Shown: positions 1 through 8,743 of the stretch, one piece after another
Layout of the letters: every line of letters starts with the position of its first letter
Position numbering within the stretch: the stretch's first letter is position 1
Source of the DNA: Oscillospiraceae bacterium
Lineage (GTDB): Bacteria; Bacillota_A; Clostridia; Oscillospirales; Oscillospiraceae
Length of the DNA: 64,000 bases
Reading direction: 5' to 3'
NCBI GenBank assembly: GCA_015068055.1
Contig: SVLG01000002.1
Coordinates: 8,354-72,353 of the forward strand
Notes under the pieces: generated by a model
The model's database searches: none
Told to the model about the DNA's origin: nothing
What the model saw: the letters and a program-made list of their open reading frames with translations, nothing else
Made by a program: the position numbers and the translations under genes

Positions 1-246
1 TACAGGTGCTTTGGTCTCCATGGGTTTCTTGGTTTCCATGGGCCCGTTGTCACCCTCGGTAATAACGCCGTTGTCATCGTTCACAACACCATCGTTCACA
101 TCCGGCATGGCGCTTACTTCGGGCTTAAGCGTAACTTCGGGACGGGGCGTCACGCGAATACCGCTGTCGCTCATGCTCTCACCACAGCCGCTCAGCGCCA
201 GAAGCAGCGCAGCAACCATCAGGATATATACGATCGTTTTCTTCAT
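1..246 (-). CDS. Lipoprotein, N-terminal part only (gene runs off the left edge)
   Basis: The first 82 codons are visible and the gene continues beyond the window. It starts with a lysine pair, a hydrophobic stretch and a lipobox ending LALSGC, so it should be exported and lipid-anchored at Cys 21. After the cysteine the sequence is Pro/Thr/Asp/Glu rich, with a short repeated KPMETK/KAPM-like pattern at the visible end, typical of a flexible surface linker. The start ATG is preceded by GGAGGG at good spacing. No functional domain is visible in the part available, so no role can be given. Confidence 0.7.
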   Translation of the reverse strand, partial: MKKTIVYILMVAALLLALSGCGESMSDSGIRVTPRPEVTLKPEVSAMPDVNDGVVNDDNGVITEGDNGPMETKKPMETKAPV

Positions 247-317
247 AGTTTCCCTCCATAGCTTAGTTACAGCCTTATTATTCCTAAGCAGGAGCGTAAT
301 ATGATGATATGTAATTC

Positions 318-938
318 TTATTTTTTGGAAAAAGTCAATTTGGACTCTGTACCGTGCAGAAGACGACCGATATTTCCCCGGTGCATGAAAATCACAAGGC
401 CGGCAGAAACCGTCAAAAGCACCAGCACCGGAATGTTGTCGGTACTAAAAAGCATTCCTATTGGCATCAGTGCCGCAGCGGTAATGGATCCGAGGGAGGA
501 ATAGCGGAAAAGTGCCACCAGCAGAATAAAAACCATAAAGAGAATCAAAGTCAGTTGCCAGTTGATGACCAACATGGCACCAAAGGCCGAAAGCACGCCT
601 TTTCCACCCTTAAACTCATAGGCAAGGGGAAACATATGCCCGGAAATAACAAAGAGCATAGCCAGAGCCTGACCAAAGTCCTCCATGCCCAGCGTGCGCA
701 TGATGATGCCGCCGCTGAACACTGCAATAAACGCCTTTCCCATATCGATAGCCGCCACCAGAGAAAGCTTGGCAGCGCCGTAACAACGGTAGAAGTTTGT
801 GAGACCGGCATTGCCGCTTCCCATATCACGAACATCGCTGTGATACTGGGTACGTGATGTGATGATGGCACCGTTAAAATTGCCGCAGCAATAGGCCACA
901 AGAATCACCAAAAGTGAGTAACCAATCTTGATCAGCAT
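318..938 (-). CDS. plsY: Glycerol-3-phosphate acyltransferase PlsY
   Basis: Integral membrane enzyme that moves an acyl group from acyl-phosphate to glycerol-3-phosphate, the first step of phospholipid synthesis in Firmicutes. The 206-residue protein has about five to six hydrophobic segments. Three PlsY signatures are visible: SGNAGLTNFYR near residue 41, GHMFP followed by KGGKG near residues 100-114, and HRGNIGRLLHGTESK near the C-terminus. A TTG lies in frame five codons upstream, but I chose the ATG because AAAGG sits about 7 bases before it. It has its own sigma-A-like promoter and appears monocistronic. Confidence 0.9.
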   Translation of the reverse strand: MLIKIGYSLLVILVAYCCGNFNGAIITSRTQYHSDVRDMGSGNAGLTNFYRCYGAAKLSLVAAIDMGKAFIAVFSGGIIMRTLGMEDFGQALAMLFVISGHMFPLAYEFKGGKGVLSAFGAMLVINWQLTLILFMVFILLVALFRYSSLGSITAAALMPIGMLFSTDNIPVLVLLTVSAGLVIFMHRGNIGRLLHGTESKLTFSKK

Positions 939-981
939 AGCGTTCCTTTCCAATATGCATAAAGTTTTAAATGCTTCTTAG

Positions 982-1010
982 ACTTTAACGCCTTTTTTAC
1001 GCGCTGTCAA
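982..1010 (-). promoter_or_regulatory. Putative sigma-A promoter of plsY
   Basis: Reading leftward, TTGACA (1010-1005) is followed after 17 bases by TAAAGT (987-982). It lies about 45 bases upstream of the plsY start. Consensus match only. Confidence 0.6.
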
Positions 1011-1051
1011 GTGCTGTCGACAGAGTCTCACAGCAAAACGTATAGATTGAC

Positions 1052-1097
1052 AAAAAGCTCCCGGACAGACGGCTCATTTACTTGCAGACTGTCCGGG
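1052..1097 (-). terminator. Rho-independent terminator after the symporter gene
   Basis: A 9-bp perfect stem (CCCGGACAG pairing with CTGTCCGGG, 1060-1068 with 1089-1097) has a 20-base loop. On the minus strand it is followed by five U residues. It sits just past the stop codon of the symporter gene. Confidence 0.7.
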
Positions 1098-1103
1098 GTT
1101 GCT

Positions 1104-2348
1104 TTACTTGCTTACCATCTGCTTCTGAAGCCAATCCTTGCCGTCAACAAAACGCTCCACAATAAAGCTCACCACATAGTCACCGGAGGAGTTGATCATG
1201 GTGGCAGGCGGGTCAATGATTGTACCGATCACAACCAGGATCGGATAAGCCACGGCCATATCATTGGGGAAAAACAGGGAGCAAATGACCAGCTCTCCGA
1301 TGAAGCCACCGCCGGGCACGCCGGACATGGCAACACTGGAGAACACCGCGACACCCACAGCCAGGGCCCAGGTTTCGAAACCAATGAAGGGAATGTCAAA
1401 GAACGAGAACAGGAAGGCAATTTTCATAATGGCGGAGAAACAGGAACCATCCATATGCATGGTTGCCCCCAGAGGCAGAACTATGTCCGAAACATCCCGG
1501 GAAATGCCGGTTTCCTGTGCAGCCTCCATGTTGGTGGGAATGGTTGCAACGCTGGAGCAAGTACCAAGCGCCGTGACAGCCGGGCGCAGCAAGTGCCGGA
1601 ACATCACCCGGGCCGCTCCCCTGCCGCCGCCAAAACGCGCATAAAGGGGGAAGGCCGCAATCATATAAATAAAACAGAGGGGGTAATAGATCAGCAGAAC
1701 CTTGCCGAAGCCCTCAATCACCGAGGCACCAAAGGTTCCCACTATGTAGGCAAAGTAGGCAAACAGACCAACCGGCGCCGCGTACATAATAATTCTTACA
1801 ACAGCAAGGATGCACTCGGACAGCTCCGCCAGCAGCTGGGCCAGTTTGGACTCCCGACCTCCGCCGGCTGACACACCGAAACCAAAAATCACGGATGCTA
1901 CGATCAGCGGCAGCATGTTGCTGCGGGAAAACAGTTGGGGAAAATCATTCACGGTAAAAAAGCCCGTGATAAGCTCGCCCACAGACTTACCACTGCCCGG
2001 CTCCTGAATATCAAAGGAAACACTCCCAACCACAAGAGGATCAAACACCCGACAGATTATGATCATAATCACTGCGCAGATAATGCCGGTGATAATAAAT
2101 GTCGCTAACGTGGTGCTTAGAATACGGCCCAGACGCTTTTTGCTCTCCATTCCGGCAATGGCCGAGGAGATGGAGACAAAGACCATGGGTACGACAACAC
2201 AGAACATAAGATTAATATATATGTCCCCAAGAAACTTAATCGCCGCTGCTCCCTCTCCCCAGACAAGACCGGTGATGCAGCCGGCGACTATGCAAATCAG
2301 CAGAATAATCGGAAAGCGATACGCGCTCCAGAGATTACGTTTTTCCAT
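1104..2348 (-). CDS. Dicarboxylate/amino acid:cation symporter (DAACS family)
   Basis: Sodium- or proton-coupled uptake of dicarboxylates or acidic/neutral amino acids across the inner membrane. The 414-residue protein has the usual length and about eight hydrophobic segments plus hairpin loops. The hallmark serine-rich loop is present as CSSVATIPTNME, followed by LPLGATMHMDG, the family's NMDG-type motif with His in place of Asn. The reading frame is open for 20 codons further upstream, but the ATG used here follows a perfect AGGAGG. It is divergent from an AraC-type gene across about 100 bp, which suggests control by that regulator. The substrate cannot be read from sequence; the Asn-to-His change at the cation/substrate loop may alter it. 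Confidence 0.85.
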   Translation of the reverse strand: MEKRNLWSAYRFPIILLICIVAGCITGLVWGEGAAAIKFLGDIYINLMFCVVVPMVFVSISSAIAGMESKKRLGRILSTTLATFIITGIICAVIMIIICRVFDPLVVGSVSFDIQEPGSGKSVGELITGFFTVNDFPQLFSRSNMLPLIVASVIFGFGVSAGGGRESKLAQLLAELSECILAVVRIIMYAAPVGLFAYFAYIVGTFGASVIEGFGKVLLIYYPLCFIYMIAAFPLYARFGGGRGAARVMFRHLLRPAVTALGTCSSVATIPTNMEAAQETGISRDVSDIVLPLGATMHMDGSCFSAIMKIAFLFSFFDIPFIGFETWALAVGVAVFSSVAMSGVPGGGFIGELVICSLFFPNDMAVAYPILVVIGTIIDPPATMINSSGDYVVSFIVERFVDGKDWLQKQMVSK

Positions 2349-2393
2349 TGCAGACCTCCTAACAGTTTGTGGAAACATTCTATGTGATAGGCC

Positions 2394-2423
2394 TTGCAAA
2401 ATAAACATAATCTATGCTAAAAT
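2394..2423 (+). promoter_or_regulatory. Putative promoter of the AraC-type regulator
   Basis: TTGCAA and TAAAAT are separated by 18 bases, about 30 bases before the start codon, in the AT-rich divergent intergenic region. Match to consensus only. Confidence 0.4.
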
Positions 2424-2452
2424 ATATGCAAAAAGTGCTGCGAGGTATATGT

Positions 2453-3310
2453 ATGGATGCAATCATAGAAAAGCGCGGCTATCTTCTGGAAGATTTCCGT
2501 CTGTTTCATTTAAGAAGCGGCGGCATTAATGACGTAGATTTTCACTATCATGATTTTCACAAGATTGTGCTGATCCTGTCCGGAGGCGGTGCCTATGTGG
2601 TGGAGGGACGGCGATATCTCCTTCAGCCGGGCGATGTGGTCCTGGTGAGCCGAGGCAGTATCCATCGCCCGGAAATCGGCAAGGGAAGCTTCTATGAGCG
2701 GGCAATCTTTTACATCTCCGATGCATATCTGAAAGCCCATACCATAGAGCATTGGAATCCATCCGTTCTATTTACCGACTGTGAAAGCCATGTACTTCGC
2801 ATGAACGCGGAAGATCTGGAGGCCTTTTGCAGGGATCTGAACATGTTGGAAAAGGAACTTGACAGCAACACACCGGAGGCAGTACTTATGAGCCGCTGCC
2901 GCTTCATGTGCATGCTGCTTTCTCTATATCGACTTTCATCGGGCGCTCGTCATGTTCACACGCTTCCCGCAGAGCCTGGTGATGAAAAGGTCATTGCCAT
3001 GATCCATTATTTAAACGATCATCTTACCGAAGACATCAGCATTGACAAACTCTCGGAGCAGTTTTACATCAGCAAGTTTCATATGATGCGCCGTTTTCGT
3101 CAGGAGGCCGGCATGCCAATCCACGCCTATCTCAACGACAAGCGCCTTTTTATGGCGCGGGATCTCATCTCCAGAGGTATGAGCGCCACGGAAGCCTGCT
3201 ATCAGAGCGGTTTCAAAAGCTACTCTTCCTTCTCGCGTGCTTATCAGAAGCGGTTCCATGTAACGCCAACCGGACGAATCAGTCTTTATACCGGTGAGGT
3301 CAACGACTAA
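2453..3310 (+). CDS. AraC/XylS family transcriptional regulator
   Basis: A 285-residue one-component regulator. Residues about 20-90 form a cupin sensor domain with the pattern FHYHDFHKIVLILSG and a later LQPGDVVLVSRGSIHRPE. The last 100 residues form the two helix-turn-helix motifs of AraC proteins (DISIDKLSEQFYISKFHMM, then a second with ACYQSGFKSYSSFSRAYQK). It is divergent from the symporter gene and 9 bases upstream of dapF, so it may control either. The ligand is unknown. I chose the ATG preceded by GCGAGG; upstream in-frame starts lack a binding site. Confidence 0.85.
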   Translation: MDAIIEKRGYLLEDFRLFHLRSGGINDVDFHYHDFHKIVLILSGGGAYVVEGRRYLLQPGDVVLVSRGSIHRPEIGKGSFYERAIFYISDAYLKAHTIEHWNPSVLFTDCESHVLRMNAEDLEAFCRDLNMLEKELDSNTPEAVLMSRCRFMCMLLSLYRLSSGARHVHTLPAEPGDEKVIAMIHYLNDHLTEDISIDKLSEQFYISKFHMMRRFRQEAGMPIHAYLNDKRLFMARDLISRGMSATEACYQSGFKSYSSFSRAYQKRFHVTPTGRISLYTGEVND

Positions 3311-3319
3311 GGAGAGGTT

Positions 3320-4135
3320 ATGAGATTTACAAAAATGCACGGGGCCGGCAATGATTTTATTATCCTTCAGGACGATAAAGAAGAACTTACACCGGCTGAG
3401 CTCCGTTCTCTGGCCCACAGGCTTTGCGCCCGAAGGACGGGACTGGGTGCCGATGGAATGATGGTGGTCGTTCCGCCCCGGGATGGCGGCGATTATCGGA
3501 TGCTTTTCTATAACGCAGACGGCTCTGCCGGGGAAATGTGCGGCAACGGCGCCCGCTGTATCGCCCGCTACGGTTATGAACACGGTCTGGCCGGTGAAAC
3601 GCAGCGCATCGAAACCACCGCAGGCCTTGTCATCGGCCAGCGAATCAGCAAGACCCACTACCGTGTCCGCCTCAATGATCCCAGCGTACTCGACACGCGT
3701 ATGGCCCTTGCTGCAGGCAAGGAGTGGGAGTGCGGATACGTTGAGCTTGGTAGCCCCGGCATACCTCATGCACTGCTGGAACTGGATTGGGAGCAGTTTA
3801 GTGAGGATGAGCTGCGGCAGCTTGGCCGGGAGCTTCGCTATGCCGATGTGTTCCCCAAGGGTGCAAATGTCACTTTCTGGAAGGAAACTGCTCCTGAACA
3901 CGTAAAGGTACGCACCTATGAGCGCGGCGTGGAAGATTTCACCCTGGCCTGCGGCACAGGCTGTGGAAGCCTGACGGCTGCCATGACGATGAACGGACGC
4001 TGCAGCGGCCGCTTAACGCTGGAATGCCCCGGTGGAACTTTGGAAGTGTCACTGACACGGTGTGATGAAACAATAAGCGATATTTTTCTTACCGGTCCCA
4101 CCTGCGTCGTGGCAGAGGGAGAACTGGTAGAATAA
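3320..4135 (+). CDS. dapF: Diaminopimelate epimerase DapF
   Basis: Cytoplasmic, cofactor-free enzyme that interconverts LL- and meso-diaminopimelate for peptidoglycan and lysine synthesis. All key motifs are present in 271 residues: MHGAGNDF at the N-terminus, GADGMM, the first catalytic cysteine in EMCGNGARC (Cys 74), and the second in LACGTGCGS (Cys 211). The start is preceded by GGAGAGG. It follows the AraC gene by 9 bases, so the two may be cotranscribed. It is not linked here to other lysine genes. Confidence 0.95.
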   Translation: MRFTKMHGAGNDFIILQDDKEELTPAELRSLAHRLCARRTGLGADGMMVVVPPRDGGDYRMLFYNADGSAGEMCGNGARCIARYGYEHGLAGETQRIETTAGLVIGQRISKTHYRVRLNDPSVLDTRMALAAGKEWECGYVELGSPGIPHALLELDWEQFSEDELRQLGRELRYADVFPKGANVTFWKETAPEHVKVRTYERGVEDFTLACGTGCGSLTAAMTMNGRCSGRLTLECPGGTLEVSLTRCDETISDIFLTGPTCVVAEGELVE

Positions 4136-4136
4136 G

Positions 4137-4171
4137 GAAAGGCCTGGTATGTCTTACATACCAGGCCTTTC
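4137..4171. terminator. Bidirectional terminator between convergent genes
   Basis: A perfect 15-bp stem (GAAAGGCCTGGTATG and its complement) with a 5-base TCTTA loop lies between the ends of dapF and the convergent ATPase gene. The U-rich tails are short on both sides. Confidence 0.75.
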
Positions 4172-4189
4172 TCTATAAGGTATAAGGCT

Positions 4190-6097
4190 TTATTTCTTCA
4201 CGGGAAAAGCGCGTACCGCATTCAGCGCGCAGCCGATGCCGGCGCAGGCATCCACCAGCGCAGTAAACCACAGCGCATTTGTAACACCAAAAAGTCCCAA
4301 CAAAAGCAGCAGAGCCTTAACCCCCAACACAAAGACAAGTCCTTCACGGCAGACACGAGCTGTTTTCCGCGCTGCTCCAACTGCCAGAGGTACTTTGTAC
4401 ACATTGTTGTCAAGGGCCAGCACATCGGAGATTTTCCCGTTCTCACCCGCATCGAAGCCGCCGAGAATCATACCAACGTCCGCAGCACTGAGCATCGCGG
4501 AATCCGTAAGCGCAGAACCCACATACAGGGTGCCGCTGCCGCGGGTACGTTCACACATTTCCTGCACCCGTGAAAGCTTATCCATGGGCAGGCAGCGGGA
4601 ATAGTACTTGGCGATGCCGGACATATGAGCCAGACTGCGGGTTTTGTCAATGCTGTCCGCGGAGAGCAGAATGATGTCTTCCATATTCAGCTCTTCCAAA
4701 AGAGAAACCGCAAGAGGAGCCTGCTCCTGAAGAATGTCGTTAAAGCGAATGACCGCGGCATAGCGTCCCCCCAATGCGATGTGCATGGCGGGTTCTTCTG
4801 CCTCCAGAGCATTCTCAACATCCACACCACTGTCGATAAGGAAGTCAAGGCTGCCCATAAGTACGCCTATGCCTTCAATATCAACGCGGATTCCCTCGTG
4901 ATACTCAGTAAAGTTGCTAATGACCGAATAATCAATGGCTCCGCCGTAAGCGCTGACAATGGCCCGGGCGGAAGCGCTGGAGGCGTTGGCCGCTGCATGG
5001 GCTGCAGCCTTCAGAAGTATGCCGGCATCCATATGCGGCGAGTCAACGCTGTCAACACCATAGCCACCGGTGCTGATGGTACCATCCTTATCAAAGATGA
5101 CTGCCTTGCAGCGGGCAAGGTTTTCCAGAACGGCATTTCCCTTCAGCAGCACCCCCTGATTGGCAGCGCCTGTAAGTCCAGTAAAATAACTTAGAGCCAG
5201 CCCGGCGAGAGCTCCGCCCGGTGAGACAATAATCAGCAGAACCATGGCCCGGTGAATGGCCTGACCAACCGTAAGGTGGGCAAAGAAGGTAAGAAGCACC
5301 GCAACAACAGCACAGAGAGCCAGGGAAACGGGAGCGAAAAGACGAAGGTATTTATCGGCGAGTTCTTCCAGATCGCTCCGTTCTCCGCCATCGTCCGCGA
5401 TGGTTTCCCGGATACGGTTCAGCGTGGACATGGAGGCAGAAACGATAGCCTCTGCATGAATGAGAGAAGTGATGTTCACGCTTCCGGCAGGGACAGTATC
5501 CCCTTCCTCCACGGAACGAGGTCTGCTGTCACCGGTTACGGCGGACATATCCACCGCCGTGTAGCCCTCCAGCACCACACAGTCCACCGGCGCACAGTCT
5601 CCGGGATGAAGGATCAGCGTATCGCCCGGACGAATGCTGTCAACGTCAACGCTTGTCTCCACTTCATCAACCAGCACGGTCGCCGTGGACGGACTGGGAT
5701 CCAACGAAGAAAACAGGCCCTCTTCGCTGCGGCGACGAACATATTCGAGTCCCAGCTTGCCGAGCCGGAAGAACAGCATGATCGCCGCTCCCTCACTGTC
5801 AAGGCTCAGCACAAAGGCTGCCAGCGTCGCAATAATGATCAGAAGGTTTTCGTCCATCACGCGCTCCCGAAGGATGCGGTTCAGTGCGTCCATTAAGACA
5901 TCATAGCCAGCCGCAAGGAACGAGGCCAGCATGAGCGCCAGACGCACAATCCCCTCCGCCGGAAAAAGAAGGCCGACAACAAAGCAAATTGCGGCAACCC
6001 CCAGTCGGATCAGAACAAATAGATCAAAGCCGGCCAGTGTCCTTGTCACACCGGTCTGTTCTTCAAATTCAATGGGCTCCAGCTCTTTTTTCCTCAT
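4190..6097 (-). CDS. Aberrant heavy-metal-type (P1B-like) ATPase
   Basis: The 635-residue protein has the overall layout of a P1B metal-transporting ATPase without an N-terminal metal-binding domain: N-terminal TM segments, an actuator domain (RPGDTLILHPGD near residue 155, then MSAVTGDS for the usual SxLTGES), a central TM pair, P- and N-domains, and a terminal TM pair. Several catalytic motifs are changed. The CPx metal site reads SPG (about residue 292). The phosphorylation motif reads DKDGT instead of DKTGT (about 336). The SPHP-type N-domain motif is missing. The hinge GDGxND reads VGSALTDS (about 524). The phosphorylatable aspartate itself is kept. A clean GGAGG precedes the ATG and the frame is intact, so it is expressed rather than decayed. 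It may have lost or changed transport activity. Confidence 0.8.
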   Translation of the reverse strand: MRKKELEPIEFEEQTGVTRTLAGFDLFVLIRLGVAAICFVVGLLFPAEGIVRLALMLASFLAAGYDVLMDALNRILRERVMDENLLIIIATLAAFVLSLDSEGAAIMLFFRLGKLGLEYVRRRSEEGLFSSLDPSPSTATVLVDEVETSVDVDSIRPGDTLILHPGDCAPVDCVVLEGYTAVDMSAVTGDSRPRSVEEGDTVPAGSVNITSLIHAEAIVSASMSTLNRIRETIADDGGERSDLEELADKYLRLFAPVSLALCAVVAVLLTFFAHLTVGQAIHRAMVLLIIVSPGGALAGLALSYFTGLTGAANQGVLLKGNAVLENLARCKAVIFDKDGTISTGGYGVDSVDSPHMDAGILLKAAAHAAANASSASARAIVSAYGGAIDYSVISNFTEYHEGIRVDIEGIGVLMGSLDFLIDSGVDVENALEAEEPAMHIALGGRYAAVIRFNDILQEQAPLAVSLLEELNMEDIILLSADSIDKTRSLAHMSGIAKYYSRCLPMDKLSRVQEMCERTRGSGTLYVGSALTDSAMLSAADVGMILGGFDAGENGKISDVLALDNNVYKVPLAVGAARKTARVCREGLVFVLGVKALLLLLGLFGVTNALWFTALVDACAGIGCALNAVRAFPVKK

Positions 6098-6287
6098 TTT
6101 GGAAACACCTCCGTGTGATATAGCTGGGCATAGCTACTGATTATTTGATAATTATATCAGTTTTGCAAGGGAAATTCAATAGATATTCGCGTAATTCCTT
6201 TCTTCCCTGGCAGCACCCGCGCCAGAAGTGAAGCATAGTATGCAAGCGGAGGCCTGTGCCTCCTGACATTAAGAGGAGTGATTGACC

Positions 6288-6743
6288 TTGAACCGAAGCA
6301 ATGTTCCCGCTAAAGCGGATTGCGGATATAAAGAGGGCGCGCTGCCCTCCTGTGCTCCCATGGCGCTGGGTTACGTACCCCGTCAGCAAAACAGTGCCCC
6401 CCGTTACGACAGCGAAAAAGCCCTCTACCGCGGCACTCTTTTTCCGGGCCTTGACTTGCCTCTGAAAAACATTGTCAACACCGGTACCGCGGATGTGCCC
6501 GCTGCTGAACTGATGGCACTGGACTTCGCTGCCCACGACCTTTCCCTCTATCTGGATACGCACCCGGATGACAAAGAAGCATTCCAGGTTTACCGGGAGC
6601 TCCTGGAACTGGCAAAAGAAGGCAGGAAGCGCTACGAGGAACGCTGCGGCGTCGTCTGCAAAAGCGACCTGATCCGCTCGGACAGATATACCTGGCTGCA
6701 CGATCCGTGGCCCTGGGATGCCGGAAGAAAAGTGGAGGACTGA
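6288..6743 (+). CDS. Spore coat protein fusion CotJA-CotJB
   Basis: The 151-residue protein joins two spore coat proteins that are separate genes in Bacillus. The N-terminal part (about residues 22-60: APMALGYVPRQQ, then DSEKALYRGTLFPGLDLP) is CotJA-like. The C-terminal part (about 75-148: ALDFAAHDLSLYLDTHP to YTWLHDPWPWD) is CotJB-like. Both act in assembly of the spore coat in the mother cell. Two TTG codons can start the frame; the second was chosen because GAGGAG lies 9 bases ahead of it, against 3 for the first. cotJC follows after 3 bases. Confidence 0.8.
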   Translation: MNRSNVPAKADCGYKEGALPSCAPMALGYVPRQQNSAPRYDSEKALYRGTLFPGLDLPLKNIVNTGTADVPAAELMALDFAAHDLSLYLDTHPDDKEAFQVYRELLELAKEGRKRYEERCGVVCKSDLIRSDRYTWLHDPWPWDAGRKVED

Positions 6744-6746
6744 GCC

Positions 6747-7340
6747 ATGTTTATTTATGAAAAGAAACTCCAGTATCCAATTAAGATCACCAATCCTAAC
6801 CCCAGACTTGCCAAAATCATCATCAGCCAGTACGGCGGGCCGGACGGCGAACTGGGCGCCTCCATGCGCTATCTCAGTCAGCGCTTCTCCATGCCCTGTT
6901 CCGAGCTGAAAGGCCTCCTCACGGATATCGGCACCGAGGAGCTCAGCCACCTTGAAATGGTGGGGACTCTTGTTCATCAGCTTACCAGAAACCTGAGCCC
7001 CGAGGAAATCAGCAGAGCCGGGTTTGACGCCTACTTTGTGGATCACACGGTCGGCGTATATCCTCAAGCCGCCGGCGGCTTCCCCTGGAACGCTGCCTCT
7101 ATGGCCGTCAAGGGCGATGTTATCGCGGACCTCACCGAGGATATGGGAGCTGAACAGAAAGCCCGCGTTACCTACGATAATATCCTCCGGCTCTCCGACG
7201 ATCCGGATGTTAACAATGTAATACGCTTCCTCCGGGAACGGGAAATTGTCCATTTCCAGCGCTTTGGCGAAGCACTGGGAATTGCCACCGATAAACTGGA
7301 TCACAGCAATGTTTACTACATGAACCCATCTTTCAAATAA
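6747..7340 (+). CDS. cotJC: Spore coat protein CotJC, manganese-catalase family
   Basis: A 197-residue member of the non-haem manganese catalase family associated with the spore coat. The metal-binding four-helix bundle shows the two ExxH pairs, EELSHLEM near residue 70 and EIVHFQRF near residue 170. It forms an operon with the cotJA-cotJB fusion and ends at a strong terminator. It probably removes peroxide at the spore surface and serves as a structural coat component; the enzymatic role is inferred from the family. Confidence 0.9.
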   Translation: MFIYEKKLQYPIKITNPNPRLAKIIISQYGGPDGELGASMRYLSQRFSMPCSELKGLLTDIGTEELSHLEMVGTLVHQLTRNLSPEEISRAGFDAYFVDHTVGVYPQAAGGFPWNAASMAVKGDVIADLTEDMGAEQKARVTYDNILRLSDDPDVNNVIRFLREREIVHFQRFGEALGIATDKLDHSNVYYMNPSFK

Positions 7341-7344
7341 GAAA

Positions 7345-7379
7345 AACGAAACCGCCCTGCGGGGCGGTTTCGTTCTTTT
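7345..7379. terminator. Strong hairpin terminator between cotJC and tetR
   Basis: A perfect 13-bp stem (AACGAAACCGCCC with its complement, loop TGCG) is followed by CTTTT. It lies between convergent genes; the last bases overlap the stop of the TetR gene on the other strand, so it can serve both. Confidence 0.85.
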
Positions 7380-7884
7380 AAATAAGCTTTTTCAAAACGG
7401 CATGAATGGACTCAAAATCCTTGCCTGCCAAACTCCAGTTCAAAATGGACTCCGCGATAAACTCAGCAAGGAATTCATTCTCACAGAATTTAAGCAGCGG
7501 CAATGCCAGCTGTTCGCGAAGCATCTTATGATAACGTCCGAAGACGGCAACTATGGAATTGGCCGCTCCCTTGTCTCCAATCACGCCCTGATGCTTAGCA
7601 GAATAGTTTACCAGCTGATCATAGATACAGTGAAGCACCGGTGTCGGAGCATCCGAATAAGCGCTCACAGCCTGGATGGCCGAAATGCAGCGGTTCCAGT
7701 CTCCCAGCATATAGCTCGCCAGAAGATCATCCTTGGAATCAAAGTAATTGTATACGGTTCCAACGCCAACACCACAGGCATCCGCCACGGAGCGCATGGT
7801 CATACCACTGTAGCCATGTTCCTCAATCTGACGACGCGCCTCATCAACAAGGCGGGTTTCAAGATTTTTTATGATCTTCGGCAC
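7378..7884 (-). CDS. TetR family transcriptional regulator
   Basis: A 168-residue repressor-type protein. The N-terminal helix-turn-helix is clear (GYSGMTMRSVADACGVGVGTVYNYFDSKDDLL, residues about 24-55); the remaining 110 residues form the variable ligand-binding domain. The start is GTG with GAGGTG 6 bases ahead. No efflux pump or other obvious target lies next to it, so the target and ligand are unknown. Confidence 0.85.
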   Translation of the reverse strand: MPKIIKNLETRLVDEARRQIEEHGYSGMTMRSVADACGVGVGTVYNYFDSKDDLLASYMLGDWNRCISAIQAVSAYSDAPTPVLHCIYDQLVNYSAKHQGVIGDKGAANSIVAVFGRYHKMLREQLALPLLKFCENEFLAEFIAESILNWSLAGKDFESIHAVLKKLI

Positions 7885-7963
7885 AGCTGCACCTCATTTC
7901 AAAAAGTTTTCTTCATTATACAGCAGGTTATTCCAAAGCTCAAGAGCCAGAGGCGAACACAAA

Positions 7964-8629
7964 TCACTTTCTGCGGATGTAAACAATGTTGCTGACCAGA
8001 GCGCTGGATGTAGCAGAGCGGAAATGTTCATACTCCTCCCGGGAGAGATAGTATTCCTTGCCCCAGGATGACACCTTCAGCCATCCCTCGTCCATACCCG
8101 TTACGGTCACATAATGGGCTCTGACAGAGCCGGCAGCTCGCTGTTCACCGTTTTCCAGACGATACAGCGTCCCCTTCCCCTTTTTCCAAAGTCTGGGAAA
8201 GTTTGGTCCAATGGACAAAATCACCGGAATATCCCGCAGCAGCATCTCCTCCATCCGTTTCCAGAGCTTCGCCTCACTCATATCCCAGTTGGCACGCAGC
8301 GCAAGTCCGTTCTTCCGAAATACACGGTTCAGTCCCAGTGCCAGAGTGATGCCGTTCATACCAACCGGATAAAGGAGAGGAAAGTATTTACTGCGCAGGA
8401 ACTGCAGCAATTCTTCGTATTCCTCTTCACTCGGCTCCGCCGGCACAGCGTCAAGGAGAGGCAGAGGCTTATGATAACGATGAAGATACAGCAGAAGATC
8501 CGCAGCCGAAACAATGCCGCAGCCACAGCGACGCATGACCTTGTCCGGAGAGGCCATTTGATTGCCTCCGTAGCTGCTGCCGCCACCGGCAAGAATAACT
8601 TTGGGGTATTCGTGCTTTAGTTCTCTCAT
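7964..8629 (-). CDS. Papain-like cysteine peptidase-type protein (C39-like fold)
   Basis: A 221-residue cytoplasmic-looking protein with no signal peptide. The order of motifs fits the papain/C39-like fold: a cysteine in RRCGCGIVSAADLLLYL near residue 36, a histidine in RAHYVTVTGMD near residue 170, and a polar residue in VSSWGKEYYLS shortly after. Whether it is a peptidase, an acyltransferase or inactive cannot be told from sequence. GGAGTT precedes the ATG, and a good sigma-A promoter is seen about 70 bases upstream. It is divergent from the XRE-type gene. Confidence 0.6.
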   Translation of the reverse strand: MRELKHEYPKVILAGGGSSYGGNQMASPDKVMRRCGCGIVSAADLLLYLHRYHKPLPLLDAVPAEPSEEEYEELLQFLRSKYFPLLYPVGMNGITLALGLNRVFRKNGLALRANWDMSEAKLWKRMEEMLLRDIPVILSIGPNFPRLWKKGKGTLYRLENGEQRAAGSVRAHYVTVTGMDEGWLKVSSWGKEYYLSREEYEHFRSATSSALVSNIVYIRRK

Positions 8630-8695
8630 GTTTCAACTCCATCCAATCGGGACAAGACGCACAACAGACGGTTTTCGCTACGCTCTTTACCTATT

Positions 8696-8724
8696 ATTAT
8701 ATGCAGCAGACAGTCCCTTGTAAA
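8696..8724 (-). promoter_or_regulatory. Putative sigma-A promoter of the papain-like gene
   Basis: Reading leftward, TTTACA (8724-8719) is followed after 17 bases by a consensus TATAAT (8701-8696). Confidence 0.6.
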
Positions 8725-8743
8725 GCCCTCTACCGATGGTAGG

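Noticed and set aside
6248..6263. Small hairpin GGAGGC-CTGT-GCCTCC in front of the cotJ fusion gene
   Set aside because: Only 6 bp, without a T tract; could be chance and no regulatory class fits.
6141..7304. A 387-codon minus-strand frame opposite the cotJ genes
   Set aside because: cotJA-cotJB and cotJC have clear family motifs on the plus strand and end at a terminator.
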